The notes below the pieces were generated by a model, which was not told the DNA's origin, made no database searches, and was given only the letters and a program-made list of their open reading frames with translations. A program made the position numbers and the translations under genes. A stretch of DNA of 64,000 bases from positions 1 to 64,000 of IMG/VR virus record IMGVR_UViG_3300042507_004311. One strand, written 5' to 3'. Source of the DNA: a virus. Below, one piece after another: positions 7,471 to 16,664 of the stretch. Within the stretch, counting starts at the first letter, position 1, and the number at the start of each line of letters is the position of its first letter.

Positions 7471-8831
7471 TAAAAGATTTAGTTAGTCATATGGACAAAC
7501 CCGCCCCAATTGAAGCCCCTTGGATGAGTGAACGAGAACGACGAGTATTTGAGGGACAAAATCGTCTTTTTACATTGCTTGAGAACAAAGAAATCACCGA
7601 GGCACTTTTAAAAGATAGAACAAACGGGCCAATTGTTGTAGACATGATGAAAAATGTTATCACATCCATTTTTAAGTACAAAGACACGTCAAAAATGCTT
7701 AAAAAAGATTTAAAGATTTTAATAGATGCAAATAAACTAGCATATAAAAATCGAACAAAAACATATAATGCCGTTGAAACAACCATAATTACACTCTCTC
7801 AATTATGGCAGAAATTACCCTATGCACAACAAGAGAAAAATAAAAAAGTAAGTCGCTTAGATGTGATTCATGCTGATTTAGCAACACAGACAATTGAGCA
7901 AAAAAAGAAAATGGCCGTTCACATTGAGGCGGTAAAGCAAGCACAAGATGCAATGCTCAAAACCAATTCGTCTTTGTCAAAAATTATTTATGGAAATATG
8001 ATTTTTACTCAAGTTACAGATAAAAGCGGAATAGGTAAAGATGCACAAGGTTTCTTTTCTTCGGGGATACCTTCCCACGCAATTCATAATGTTACAACAA
8101 AACTTGATACAGTGTATCATTCCGCAGATGTGATTTATATGGATACACAAGATCATTTTGATCGTGGGATAAATTCTTTTTCATCAATCCCCGAAAAAGC
8201 TAAAACATATCTTCAAACACAATATGTGAAATCTGTTGTAATTCATGAACTTGCGCATCGTTTTTCAAAGTCTTTAATAGAGCAGAAAAATAGCAATTTT
8301 ATTAGTGATTTGGATTCCTTTTTTCGTAGATATTCAAGAAAAAAACGAGATGTACAGTCTATCATAAAAAAACCCGTACAAGAATTTGCCCCTTTTTCAT
8401 CAGAGGCAAGCCGAATAGTATCAAGTATCTTACAATCACCAGAATTTAACCATACAACCAATGAGATTAAGGGCATTTTGCAGAAAGATAACATATCAAA
8501 CAAAGATCATACAATTAAATTTGCAGATATAAATTTTGAGGCATTAGGAGAAAGCATGATACTAGACTCTGATGGGAATAGCTCTAATTTACAAGTTCCA
8601 TTAAATGATGGAAATACATTTATTGTCGCAATAAGAGATACACCCAATAAATTTTTGTCTAGGTTTAATGAAAAATTATCCCTATTACCAACAACATATT
8701 CACATGAGGACATGGAGGAATGTTTTAGTGATATGATGGCTTCTGTATGTGATCCGAACTATAAAGACGAACCAATGAGAACGGAATTTTTGGCAATTGT
8801 GAACAAGTATATAGGAGATTTTGGTGCATAG
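7008..8831 (+). CDS. cargo-like protein with HExxH metalloprotease signature (paralog 2)
   Basis: A 607-residue protein. Residues 1-155 form the module shared with the gene at 8905 (KYIRRVPKGVTKTGKTKY, YYAGQEGHG, GEVGKTRYHAHITKVDGDKI) and end in a lysine-rich coiled segment. The C-terminal half contains VVIHELAHRF, an HExxH zinc site with H413, E414 and H417. A downstream EECFSDMM at about 570-577 could supply the third (glutamate) ligand, as in gluzincin-type proteases. Anthrax-lethal-factor-like peptidase domains are known in phage polyvalent proteins; assignment to that group is inference. Its place beside MuF suggests a capsid-carried protein delivered to the host or used in head maturation. 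Confidence 0.7.
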   Translation: MFRYSLLLDTLFKALTHKYIRRVPKGVTKTGKTKYMYYYAGQEGHGRGIAHEEELVTGASFAFGEVGKTRYHAHITKVDGDKITVKYDDGAKKGTEETMTKRQFQALVHGEHATGIKEAQAKSEKQLKDFQAGKEKGVKVKQSTLDRLAQRVANLKDLVSHMDKPAPIEAPWMSERERRVFEGQNRLFTLLENKEITEALLKDRTNGPIVVDMMKNVITSIFKYKDTSKMLKKDLKILIDANKLAYKNRTKTYNAVETTIITLSQLWQKLPYAQQEKNKKVSRLDVIHADLATQTIEQKKKMAVHIEAVKQAQDAMLKTNSSLSKIIYGNMIFTQVTDKSGIGKDAQGFFSSGIPSHAIHNVTTKLDTVYHSADVIYMDTQDHFDRGINSFSSIPEKAKTYLQTQYVKSVVIHELAHRFSKSLIEQKNSNFISDLDSFFRRYSRKKRDVQSIIKKPVQEFAPFSSEASRIVSSILQSPEFNHTTNEIKGILQKDNISNKDHTIKFADINFEALGESMILDSDGNSSNLQVPLNDGNTFIVAIRDTPNKFLSRFNEKLSLLPTTYSHEDMEECFSDMMASVCDPNYKDEPMRTEFLAIVNKYIGDFGA

Positions 8832-8835
8832 AAAC

Positions 8836-9365
8836 TAAGAAATCATAGATAAAAAGTCTACTTCAATCATAATAGAAAATATACAAATAAAAGGATTAAA
8901 AAAGATGTTTAGATACTCATTACTCTTAGATACATTGTTTAAGGCAATGACACATAAATATGTTCGTAGAGTACCCAAGGGAGTAACCAAGACGGGGGCA
9001 ACTAAGTACATGTATTTCTATGCAGGGCAAGAAGGACATGGTAAAGGGATTGGGCATGAAAGTGAACTTGTTACCGGCGCGTCTTTTGCATTTGGAGAAC
9101 ATGGAAAAACAAGATACCATGCACATATCACAAAAGTAGACGGTGATAAAGTTACTGTAAAATATGATGATGGGGATAAAAAAGGGACTGAGGAAACTAT
9201 GACTAAGAAGCAATTTCAAAGCATGATCCACGGTGAACATTCCACAAGTATTCAAAGCGCAAAAGAAAAAGCGACTAAGCAATTAAAAGACTTCCAAGCA
9301 GGCAAAGAAAAGGGCGTTAAGGTTAAGCAAGAAACACTTGATAAGCTAGAACAACGAGTTAAGAA
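8836..9365. repeat. duplicated segment, copy 2 (leader plus N-terminal domain)
   Basis: Partner of about 6941-7470. The start codon context (AAAAGGATTAAAAAAGATG) and the first 15 codons are almost unchanged. Confidence 0.85.
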
Positions 9366-9933
9366 CCTTGATGCGCTTACCGCCAAGAAAGAGGAGGCAC
9401 AGAAACCAGAAGCCCCAATCCAGATGATCAAAGATATGATCAAAAACACAATAAATGATAGAGTACAGATTAAACAACATGATGAGGGTGCATCTATTGG
9501 AATGAATGGCTTCTTATCTGTAGCGAAACAATTGATCAACAAAATCAATGCACCATCATTCAAATATAGACCGTTTACTATTCAAGATGATATGCTTGAT
9601 GATGTTCTTGACGATGATATATTTCATGAAATAATGATGACGGATTCTATCTTTGAAGAATTAGAGCGTAAAAATAAAGATATCATAAAACAAAAAAGTG
9701 ATGAAATTAGACATAAGTTTGGGGGCGTTGGTAAAAGTAATTTACAAACAGGTTTTTATAAAACTATTTATGAAAAAGTATTTACGCCATCCTTTAAAAA
9801 AAATGTATTAAAGGATATATTTGATAATCTTTCACAAGACACACCAAGAAAGAATTTAGACTTGTTTATATGGCGAAAATTAAGAACAGAACTTCAAAAC
9901 GCTTTTGATGATGAGGTTGCTAAGTTACATTAG
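8905..9933 (+). CDS. cargo-like protein with shared N-terminal domain (paralog 3)
   Basis: A 342-residue protein. Residues 1-155 closely match the N-terminus of the gene at 7008, including the beta-rich HITKVDGDKVTVKYDDGDKK stretch and the helix around KDFQAGKEKGVKVKQ. Residues 165-342 are unrelated to either paralog, acidic and helical, with no motif I recognise. The conserved front and variable back resemble a targeting module carrying exchangeable payloads. Function is unknown. Confidence 0.7.
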   Translation: MFRYSLLLDTLFKAMTHKYVRRVPKGVTKTGATKYMYFYAGQEGHGKGIGHESELVTGASFAFGEHGKTRYHAHITKVDGDKVTVKYDDGDKKGTEETMTKKQFQSMIHGEHSTSIQSAKEKATKQLKDFQAGKEKGVKVKQETLDKLEQRVKNLDALTAKKEEAQKPEAPIQMIKDMIKNTINDRVQIKQHDEGASIGMNGFLSVAKQLINKINAPSFKYRPFTIQDDMLDDVLDDDIFHEIMMTDSIFEELERKNKDIIKQKSDEIRHKFGGVGKSNLQTGFYKTIYEKVFTPSFKKNVLKDIFDNLSQDTPRKNLDLFIWRKLRTELQNAFDDEVAKLH

Positions 9934-10029
9934 GTTAGAAATGAAATAACATACACACAAATAAAATAAGCAAGAAACTTCTTAACTTTGTAAAATGCAA
10001 GTATATAACAAATGAACAAGGGTTAAGAA

Positions 10030-11055
10030 ATGCCATTTAAGAATGAACACGCATCAAGACAAACAGACCCCCAACAATACAAAGAGTTCAGACGCTACCA
10101 ACCTAAAGGGTTTCCCAAGGGCGTATCTGTAATCTTAGGTATTGATGACAAGGGTAAAACTGAGATTCAAAGTATTCGAGCAAACAAAGATGATATGTCA
10201 CCATCTCAATTTAAACAGTGGTTGAAAGATCATGATTTCAAAGATGAAGTAGAAGAAGCCCAACTTGAGAAGGGTAATTACTTCGCTACTTGGATTCCAT
10301 TCACTACATTATCCAAAGCTAAAAAGGACGATGAACAGGATATTATGGATGACAGTGTGGGCATGATTGCGGGGATCGTATCCACGGATGACATGGACTT
10401 TGAGGGGGAAAAGATTAATCAAAGCGGGCTTGATTGGTCATATTTCCTAAAAAATGGGTGGTTCAATCATGAACATCGCCCCGGCCCTGAAGCGGTATTA
10501 GGTCACCCTACAAAGATTGAAAAGGTGGATGATCACAAGACCCGTGTAGAGGGCAAACTTTACCTATCTAAACCCCTTGCCAAAGAGTGCTATGATACAG
10601 CGGTAGCAATGCAAAAAGCGGGCGGGGAACGTTGTTTAGGTTTCTCTATTGAGGGGAAGATCACACTACGCGACCCCATTCAACCTAAGAAGGTGCTTAA
10701 AGCGAATGTTATCAATGTTGCTATCACATCGCACCCCGTCAACCCTAATACAAATTTAGAAGTTATTGCCAAGTCAATGAGCATAGGATATCAAGAGGCT
10801 ACAATTCCAGATGCAGACGCCTCTATGAGTGCATTGGTAGAACAATCACTTGAACAAAAAGTATCAAACGCAACATATGGAAACACCGATAAAAAGAACA
10901 CTAATCAAAAAAGAATGATTAGTAAAGAAGCCTTGAAAAACAAGCTAAAAGAACACTTTAGCGACTATACCAACGAAGAACTTGAACGATTGATGAACTT
11001 GATCATTGAATCGGCAAAAAACAAAAGTCAAGAAAAACTAAGAGATTATGAGTAA
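10030..11055 (+). CDS. prohead protease, XkdF-like
   Basis: A 341-residue head maturation protease fused to an N-terminal domain. Residues 1-75 (KNEHASRQTDP, then the SQFKQWLKDHDF end) match the XkdF-like front domain. The protease region has GWFNHEHRPGPEAVLGHPTK (candidate catalytic His near 146), GGERCLGFSIEGKI (candidate Ser near 205) and NVAITSHPVNPNTN (second His near 234). These are the His/Ser/His elements of herpesvirus-type prohead proteases. It sits just before the scaffold and capsid genes, as expected, and would cleave both during maturation. Confidence 0.85.
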   Translation: MPFKNEHASRQTDPQQYKEFRRYQPKGFPKGVSVILGIDDKGKTEIQSIRANKDDMSPSQFKQWLKDHDFKDEVEEAQLEKGNYFATWIPFTTLSKAKKDDEQDIMDDSVGMIAGIVSTDDMDFEGEKINQSGLDWSYFLKNGWFNHEHRPGPEAVLGHPTKIEKVDDHKTRVEGKLYLSKPLAKECYDTAVAMQKAGGERCLGFSIEGKITLRDPIQPKKVLKANVINVAITSHPVNPNTNLEVIAKSMSIGYQEATIPDADASMSALVEQSLEQKVSNATYGNTDKKNTNQKRMISKEALKNKLKEHFSDYTNEELERLMNLIIESAKNKSQEKLRDYE

Positions 11056-11111
11056 AAAGTTTGAAAAATACTTTGAACTCTAAAACAATGATCTATATAG
11101 GAGATTTTACG

Positions 11112-11819
11112 ATGAACAACGATTTAATCAAGCACCTTATGAATAAAGGTATGTCTGAGGCTGATGCTATTAACATCGCCCAAGACTTTAACGCTGAATC
11201 TGTCAATGTTGACGATTTAACAAACGCCCTTGATAGTTTATCTAAGGCGATGAAGATGGACGATCAAGACCAAATGAAAGCCAAGAAAGCAAAGAAGGCC
11301 AAAACTCAAGGTTCTTTGTTTGAAAAAGGTGATGAAGATGGTTCTTCTTCTGAAGATGGTTCTTCTTCTGAAGAAGAAGAAGATGAAGATGAAGATGAAG
11401 ATGATGACAAGATGGAAAAAGCCATGAAAGAAATGGCAAAGGGTACAGACGCCATTTTAGACGCCATGGATAAACAATATAAGGCGATGATGAAGGCCGT
11501 TGAAGCATGTACAAAAGAACTCAAAGCCATGAAAGAAAACGGCAATGGGAAAATGCAACAAATGGAAAAATCTTTAAGCCGTGCTTTACTTGAACCTGTT
11601 GCACCTACTTCTATCAATTTCAATAAGATTCCATATATCGAACAACCAAAAGCACAAGCCTTCACAACTCAAGATGTTATGAACAAGGCTTTGTCATTGG
11701 TTAAGAGTGAAAATGATTGGTCAAGAAAAGCTGAATTGACTAGCGCAATTTCCCGCTTAAGTGCTGGCGTCAATCCTCAAGACATCATCACCGAATACAA
11801 CATTAACATGAGTAAATAG
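11112..11819 (+). CDS. scaffold protein
   Basis: A 235-residue helical protein between protease and capsid genes, the standard scaffold position. The start at 11112 follows TAGGAGATTTTACG; an upstream ATG-like extension at 11061 lacks support. The middle is a striking acidic run (about residues 73-98: serine/glutamate repeats, then alternating E and D) followed by a methionine/lysine-rich coiled segment (about 99-155). The acidic run is encoded by short GGTTCTTCTTCTGAAGAT repeats. Scaffolds direct capsid assembly and are then degraded; the role here rests on position and composition. Confidence 0.75.
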   Translation: MNNDLIKHLMNKGMSEADAINIAQDFNAESVNVDDLTNALDSLSKAMKMDDQDQMKAKKAKKAKTQGSLFEKGDEDGSSSEDGSSSEEEEDEDEDEDDDKMEKAMKEMAKGTDAILDAMDKQYKAMMKAVEACTKELKAMKENGNGKMQQMEKSLSRALLEPVAPTSINFNKIPYIEQPKAQAFTTQDVMNKALSLVKSENDWSRKAELTSAISRLSAGVNPQDIITEYNINMSK

Positions 11820-11833
11820 TAAAGAGAGTAAAA

Positions 11834-13264
11834 ATGAGTTTCAATTCATTAAACATTCCACAAGCAAACGGGCTTGTTTCTGCTGCTGATTTAGCCGAAT
11901 TAAATAGCGCACTTCGTAAATCTGCGACTGTTGGATATCAAACCCCCGCCGGTACTTCTGGCGGTGATACAGGTTCTTTAAGTCCATTAGTTCCACAAAG
12001 CATTGAAAACATTCTAGCAAGTGCAACTTATAGCATGAAACAATTGGCTTTGTGGCCTGCTATGCCAAAAGTATCTGTGACCAATACTTTACATGAATAC
12101 GCTGTTGTAAATTCTCATGGTTTAGACCTTGATCCATTTATTAGCGAAGGTTCTGCCGGTACTACCAACCGTTCTGAATATCAAAGAAAATCAATCCGTA
12201 TCAAGTATTTAGCTGAAAGACGCGAAGTCACCGATGTTGGTACACTTGTTGGCTTGATTGGTGCTAATCAAAATGCGATCGCTTTAGAAACTGAACGTGG
12301 TACATTGTCTTTACTTGGTAAACTCGAAAAATCTTTGTTCCATGCTAAAGAAAGCAACAATTCATTACATTTTGATGGTATTATTCATCAAATTGAGTCA
12401 TATAACAGTGGTTCAAATGTGTTTGATGCTCGTGGTGCAAGTCCATCCCCAAGACTTTTACAAGAAATCTTAGCTAAACTTTATTCTGCTCCTTTATATG
12501 GTACTCCTGACTGTATCTATGTCACCCCTGACATTCATGGTGAATTGATTAAGTTTGCTGTTCAATTTGGCCGTCATGATCAATTGGTACTTACTCAAAG
12601 TTCTGGTATTACATACGGTACTCAAGAAATTTCTATCATGGGACCCGTTGGCCCCGTACCTGTTAAGAGCGCCCCATTCTTATCAAACAATGCAAAAGCT
12701 CCAACTTCTGCAAGTGGTACAACAAGCGCCCCCGCAACTCCTACTTTGACTTCTGCGGTCGTTGCTAGTGATTCCGCCTCTCAATTCGTTGCCAATGATG
12801 CGGGTGATTATTTCTACAAGGTTGTAGCAATGAATAACAGTGGTTATTCTGCCCCTGTAACCTCTGCATCTAAGACTGTTGCGGCCGGTGAAAAGGTAAC
12901 TTTGACCATTGCACAACAATCTGATGCTGTATATTTCAAGATTTTTAGAACCCCTGTTGATCGTCCTGCAAGTGAAGCCGTCTTGATTGATGAAATCTCT
13001 GCAAATGTTGGCGGTGCTACTGTTTGGGTTGATCGCAATGAAAACATTCCTAACGGTCATAAGATTGTATTTGTTCAACATTCTTCTGAGATTATGGAAT
13101 TTGCCAAGTTGCTTGATTTCTTTAGACGCCCACTTGCCGAAGTTCAAACTAGCAAGCCTTTCTTACTCATGCTTTTTGGTTCACCTATTGTCAAAGTGCC
13201 TTCAAAGTGTTGGGTTGTAAAGAATGTTCGTGTTGGTGCAAGTTTGATTGAAACTTTAGGTTAA
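11834..13264 (+). CDS. major capsid protein with Ig-like insertion
   Basis: A 476-residue protein. Its position after the scaffold and its terminator support the capsid call, as does codon use with many T-ending codons, unlike its neighbours and typical of very highly expressed genes. Residues 1-280 and 395-476 form the capsid body. Residues about 295-395 (ATPTLTSAVVASDSASQF, then DYFYKVVAMNNSGYSAPV, then VYFKIFRTP) look like an Ig/fibronectin-type fold inserted before the C-terminal strand, a feature known in several phage capsid proteins. The insert may be exposed on the capsid surface and aid stability or surface binding. Confidence 0.85.
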   Translation: MSFNSLNIPQANGLVSAADLAELNSALRKSATVGYQTPAGTSGGDTGSLSPLVPQSIENILASATYSMKQLALWPAMPKVSVTNTLHEYAVVNSHGLDLDPFISEGSAGTTNRSEYQRKSIRIKYLAERREVTDVGTLVGLIGANQNAIALETERGTLSLLGKLEKSLFHAKESNNSLHFDGIIHQIESYNSGSNVFDARGASPSPRLLQEILAKLYSAPLYGTPDCIYVTPDIHGELIKFAVQFGRHDQLVLTQSSGITYGTQEISIMGPVGPVPVKSAPFLSNNAKAPTSASGTTSAPATPTLTSAVVASDSASQFVANDAGDYFYKVVAMNNSGYSAPVTSASKTVAAGEKVTLTIAQQSDAVYFKIFRTPVDRPASEAVLIDEISANVGGATVWVDRNENIPNGHKIVFVQHSSEIMEFAKLLDFFRRPLAEVQTSKPFLLMLFGSPIVKVPSKCWVVKNVRVGASLIETLG

Positions 13265-13317
13265 TTGAGTAACTAAGAATATAAATATCAAAATATCTTA
13301 TTGAATATGTTATCATA

Positions 13318-13350
13318 AGGGCATAGATTAATGATCTAATGCCCTTTTTG
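13318..13350 (+). terminator. rho-independent terminator after capsid gene
   Basis: The stem AGGGCATAGAT / ATCTAATGCCCT has one bulged base, a TAATG loop and five Ts. It would limit read-through from the capsid gene into the connector genes. Confidence 0.88.
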
Positions 13351-13378
13351 TATTGGCACTAGATAAAAGGTTGCCCTT

Positions 13379-14347
13379 ATGAGTACTACAACTTTACTAG
13401 ATATTATCACGCCCGATTATCTCAAGAAAACCTCTTTACTAGGCGTTGACTTGACCACAGACGACGGCGCGCCTTTTCCTAATGAGATTTATGAAACATC
13501 AATTCAAGCATCTATACAACATATTGAAAACGATATAGGTATCAATTTAGAACCGTTTAAGGTATCACAAGAAACGCATGACGCTGAAAGACAAGGGCGA
13601 TTCTCTTATTGGCCTATGAAACTTGATTATCGCCCCATCGTATCTATTGATAAGGTTCGTATTAGATTCGGGTCGTTTCAACCTGTTGATCTTCCTGTAT
13701 CATGGATTCGTATGGTTTCGGCAATTCATGGGCAAATGCACATCATCCCATCTCAAGAGAGTTTAGGATCATATTTTTTTACGGCGGGGATGCCTATTTT
13801 AGGGAATTATGGGATTTTCTATGAAGGGCGTGACTTTATCCCCGGCTACTTTGAATTTGATTACACAGCGGGATTTGAGACAAGAAAAGAAACTATCACA
13901 TTTCCGGCGGGGCAAACACAATTTACAGTGAATTTAAGTAAACATTGTTTCTTAAAATATCGCATCGCTTTAACCTTGCCTAGTGGTATAACAGGCAAAG
14001 CCATCACATTGGGACAAGATTCTTTTGTGATAGAGTTAAACACCGCCCCCGTAACAGATATTCAGATAACTTATCTACTTGATACCTTACCAAGTGACAT
14101 TAAGCATATGATCACATTGAAGGCCTCAAGTAACATGATTTTACAAGTAGCGGGGGATTTGATTCTTGGTGCGGGTATTGCCTCAAGTTCTATTGGGATT
14201 GATGGCTTATCTCAAAGTATTCAAACCACCTCTTCCGCTATGTACTCGGGCTATTCTTCTCGCGTGGATTACTATGAAAAACAGTATGACACACTAAAGA
14301 AAGCGGTAAAAGCTCAGTACAAGATCAACCAATTTGGAGTAATTTAA
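13379..14347 (+). CDS. head-tail connector (adaptor) protein
   Basis: A 322-residue protein directly after the capsid gene. The N-terminal part (TSIQASIQHIENDIGINLEP) and the tyrosine-rich C-terminal helix (SRVDYYEKQYDTLKKAVKAQ) resemble gp6/gp15-like adaptor proteins that sit under the portal. A beta-rich segment at about residues 170-235 (TITFPAGQTQFTVNLSKHC onward) appears inserted in that frame. The role is assigned from position and pattern; sequence similarity cannot be measured here. Confidence 0.6.
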   Translation: MSTTTLLDIITPDYLKKTSLLGVDLTTDDGAPFPNEIYETSIQASIQHIENDIGINLEPFKVSQETHDAERQGRFSYWPMKLDYRPIVSIDKVRIRFGSFQPVDLPVSWIRMVSAIHGQMHIIPSQESLGSYFFTAGMPILGNYGIFYEGRDFIPGYFEFDYTAGFETRKETITFPAGQTQFTVNLSKHCFLKYRIALTLPSGITGKAITLGQDSFVIELNTAPVTDIQITYLLDTLPSDIKHMITLKASSNMILQVAGDLILGAGIASSSIGIDGLSQSIQTTSSAMYSGYSSRVDYYEKQYDTLKKAVKAQYKINQFGVI

Positions 14348-14348
14348 A

Positions 14349-15176
14349 ATGACTACTATCAACCCTAGAGTTCCTACAAAATTACGCCCCCGCGTGGATT
14401 GGCTAAATGAAGAGTTTAGAAAGCAATTCTTTACAAGATCAATGCTTGTATCTTGGGAAATGTGCGCTGAATGTCCATGTTCAAACAAAGGCGACAATTT
14501 AATCTTAGATTTACCAGATATCAACGCAAACTTAGAGAAACATGGTGAAGTTCGCTCAGATTGTCAACTATGTAAAGGGATTGGCTATTTTTGGCATAGT
14601 AAACAAGACACTAGAGCTTTGATCACAAGCGCAAGTTCTGATGAATCAAGATTTCATGAATATGGGGAATATGCTCGTGGGATGGTCAACATTACTCTAC
14701 TACCTGAAACACTGCCTTCTTTCGGTGATCGTTTTACAATGGTAGATTCTAGCATGATTTTTAAGGAAACTAGGACACGCAAGGCGGGGGCGGTGCAATC
14801 ACTAAGAAATCCAATCGTTCCCCGTGTACTAGATACACAAGGCGGGGCAACAACGCTTAGGGTGCTTCATCTACATGTTGCCAATAGCACAGGTTTAGGC
14901 GTGGTCAATGGTGAATTGCTTGAGGGCGTTGACTTTGATGTCAATGTAAATGGTGATATTGATTTCTCTAAGGGCGATTTGAATGGTAAAGCCCCCTCCG
15001 TGGGCGTTCGTTTCTCTATTGCCTATTATGGTCATCCTCGTTACTATGTTGCTGACAACCCCCATACACATAGAGATTCTAGGTATGTACGCAAATCAAC
15101 AGATGAACAAATTCGCTTGATGCCTGTTCAATGTAAGGCAACCTTAGAATTTATGGGGGCGGGTTTAAATGGTTGA
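14349..15176 (+). CDS. head-tail joining protein with Cys cluster
   Basis: A 275-residue protein one base after the adaptor gene. Residues 38-78 contain two cysteine groups, MCAECPCSN and DCQLCKGIGY, a likely structural zinc site. The rest is beta-rich with no motif I recognise. Cysteine-bearing neck proteins occur at this position in several myophages. The end overlaps the next gene by 8 bases. Confidence 0.55.
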   Translation: MTTINPRVPTKLRPRVDWLNEEFRKQFFTRSMLVSWEMCAECPCSNKGDNLILDLPDINANLEKHGEVRSDCQLCKGIGYFWHSKQDTRALITSASSDESRFHEYGEYARGMVNITLLPETLPSFGDRFTMVDSSMIFKETRTRKAGAVQSLRNPIVPRVLDTQGGATTLRVLHLHVANSTGLGVVNGELLEGVDFDVNVNGDIDFSKGDLNGKAPSVGVRFSIAYYGHPRYYVADNPHTHRDSRYVRKSTDEQIRLMPVQCKATLEFMGAGLNG

Positions 15177-15951
15177 CATTAAAAAGTTGTCGATCGTTGA
15201 CTTGATCAACGGATTAGGCTTATCACAAACAGATCAAAAGAAGCGTTCAAGACAATTGGCGGATTTGATTCTTGCTGAATGGTCGGCTGAGGCGCGTAGT
15301 TCCCTTAAAGGCAATGTTCAACAAAGCTATCTACGATCTTTATCTATAAATCAAGCGGATGAACATGGCATCTCTGTATCTTTACCTAAGCCGGGGCAAA
15401 GCGCAACACTTGCCCTTATGTATGAGTTAGGCATGGGACCCGGTGGCATTGGCACAACAGGGCCGTATGACATGAGAAAATTTATGTTACAAGAGAAAAC
15501 TAGAAACATACGACGGGATAAAAAGGGCAATTTATACTTGAATGTTCCCTTTAAAAAGAGCGCTCAGAAACTACAATCTGAGAATGAAGATGTTTATAAG
15601 AAAGCTAAGAAACTCACCCCTATGATTTCTTTTCATGCAAATGCGGGGAATGTCACGCCCCAAGGTAGCCCAAGAGGTGCAAAAGGTAGCCAATTACCTA
15701 GGGGTTTAGTCCCCAAGAAAGCGCCCCATCATGCCGTGGATATCTATGCAAATATGAGAAGGCAAGCTAGTACATATTCAAATAAGCAAGGTAAACCAGT
15801 GACACAGACAAGCGGGTACATTACTTGGCGTAGGATGACTATTAATCAAAAGCCCCCTAAGTGGATGCACCCCGGCATCAAGCCTTTAAATTTGGCGGAT
15901 CGTGTTTTTAATGTACTACCTCAACTAATTGATGAAGTGTATGGAGTATAA
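15169..15951 (+). CDS. putative neck / tail completion protein
   Basis: A 260-residue basic protein between connector and sheath genes. It has a glycine-rich MYELGMGPGGIGTTGPYDM segment, then KKSAQK and PRGAKGSQLPRGLVPKKAP, ending in a W-rich tail (TWRRMTINQKPPKWMHPGIK). This C-terminal pattern is seen in HK97 gp10-like or neck proteins, where 'W.HPGI' precedes the last helix. It likely joins head to tail. Confidence 0.55.
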   Translation: MVDIKKLSIVDLINGLGLSQTDQKKRSRQLADLILAEWSAEARSSLKGNVQQSYLRSLSINQADEHGISVSLPKPGQSATLALMYELGMGPGGIGTTGPYDMRKFMLQEKTRNIRRDKKGNLYLNVPFKKSAQKLQSENEDVYKKAKKLTPMISFHANAGNVTPQGSPRGAKGSQLPRGLVPKKAPHHAVDIYANMRRQASTYSNKQGKPVTQTSGYITWRRMTINQKPPKWMHPGIKPLNLADRVFNVLPQLIDEVYGV

Positions 15952-15954
15952 TCT

Positions 15955-16599
15955 ATGTTTGATCTATTACTACTTGAAACCCTACATAATGGGTTTGAAT
16001 ACTACCTACAAAACAAGAGTGCTTTTAAAGCGTTATTCTTTGGTTTAAAGGATGCCACGCTTGAATCGTGGTTTAGTTTATTTGTTGCTCAAAAGCCTGT
16101 ATTTCGTGCAAGATATGCACAAGGCACAGCGCAAGCCCCCATGATCACCGTTTTAACAGGTCAAGAGGATGTACAAGATAAATTCATGGGAAAAACTGAA
16201 TATAGAGATACCGACGGGCGTTTAGTCGTGGGTTACAATGTTTCAGAAAATGCCCAAGTTGTCATCCTTGCTAAATCCCCTGAACTTGCTAGAATTTATT
16301 TCATTGTATTGCGTGCTTGCTTTGAACAAGGTGCAAGAGCAATTATGAAAGCGGGGTACTCTCAAACAGCTTATGAAGGGACTACGCTACTTGATCCAGA
16401 AGAAGAACTATCTAGTGAAGAACTTGGTATATATGTACGTAAGATGAACTTTAGTGCAAGCTATCCCGTTCAAATCAAATTAACTAAAGATGCAGAGTTT
16501 GGGGATCAACCCACATACTCAAGTATTGATGATTTGCTGATTTTAGCAAGCGATCAAGAGAAGAATGGTATCAAGGGCGGGGTTATACCTGAAAATTAA
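15955..16599 (+). CDS. putative tail terminator protein
   Basis: A 214-residue protein between the neck gene and the sheath gene, where the tail terminator normally lies. It has no catalytic motif. The KMNFSASYPVQIKL stretch near residue 163 fits the beta-sheet of terminator proteins. The assignment is positional. Confidence 0.5.
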   Translation: MFDLLLLETLHNGFEYYLQNKSAFKALFFGLKDATLESWFSLFVAQKPVFRARYAQGTAQAPMITVLTGQEDVQDKFMGKTEYRDTDGRLVVGYNVSENAQVVILAKSPELARIYFIVLRACFEQGARAIMKAGYSQTAYEGTTLLDPEEELSSEELGIYVRKMNFSASYPVQIKLTKDAEFGDQPTYSSIDDLLILASDQEKNGIKGGVIPEN

Positions 16600-16664
16600 G
16601 AAAAACTACAAAAACAAGTATGAAATATTTTATACTATGAAAGAAAGATAATAGGAGTTTACAC

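Noticed and set aside
12683-13147. 154-codon frame antisense to the capsid gene
   Set aside because: Lies wholly opposite the capsid gene, with its length explained by that gene's biased codon use. No start signal.
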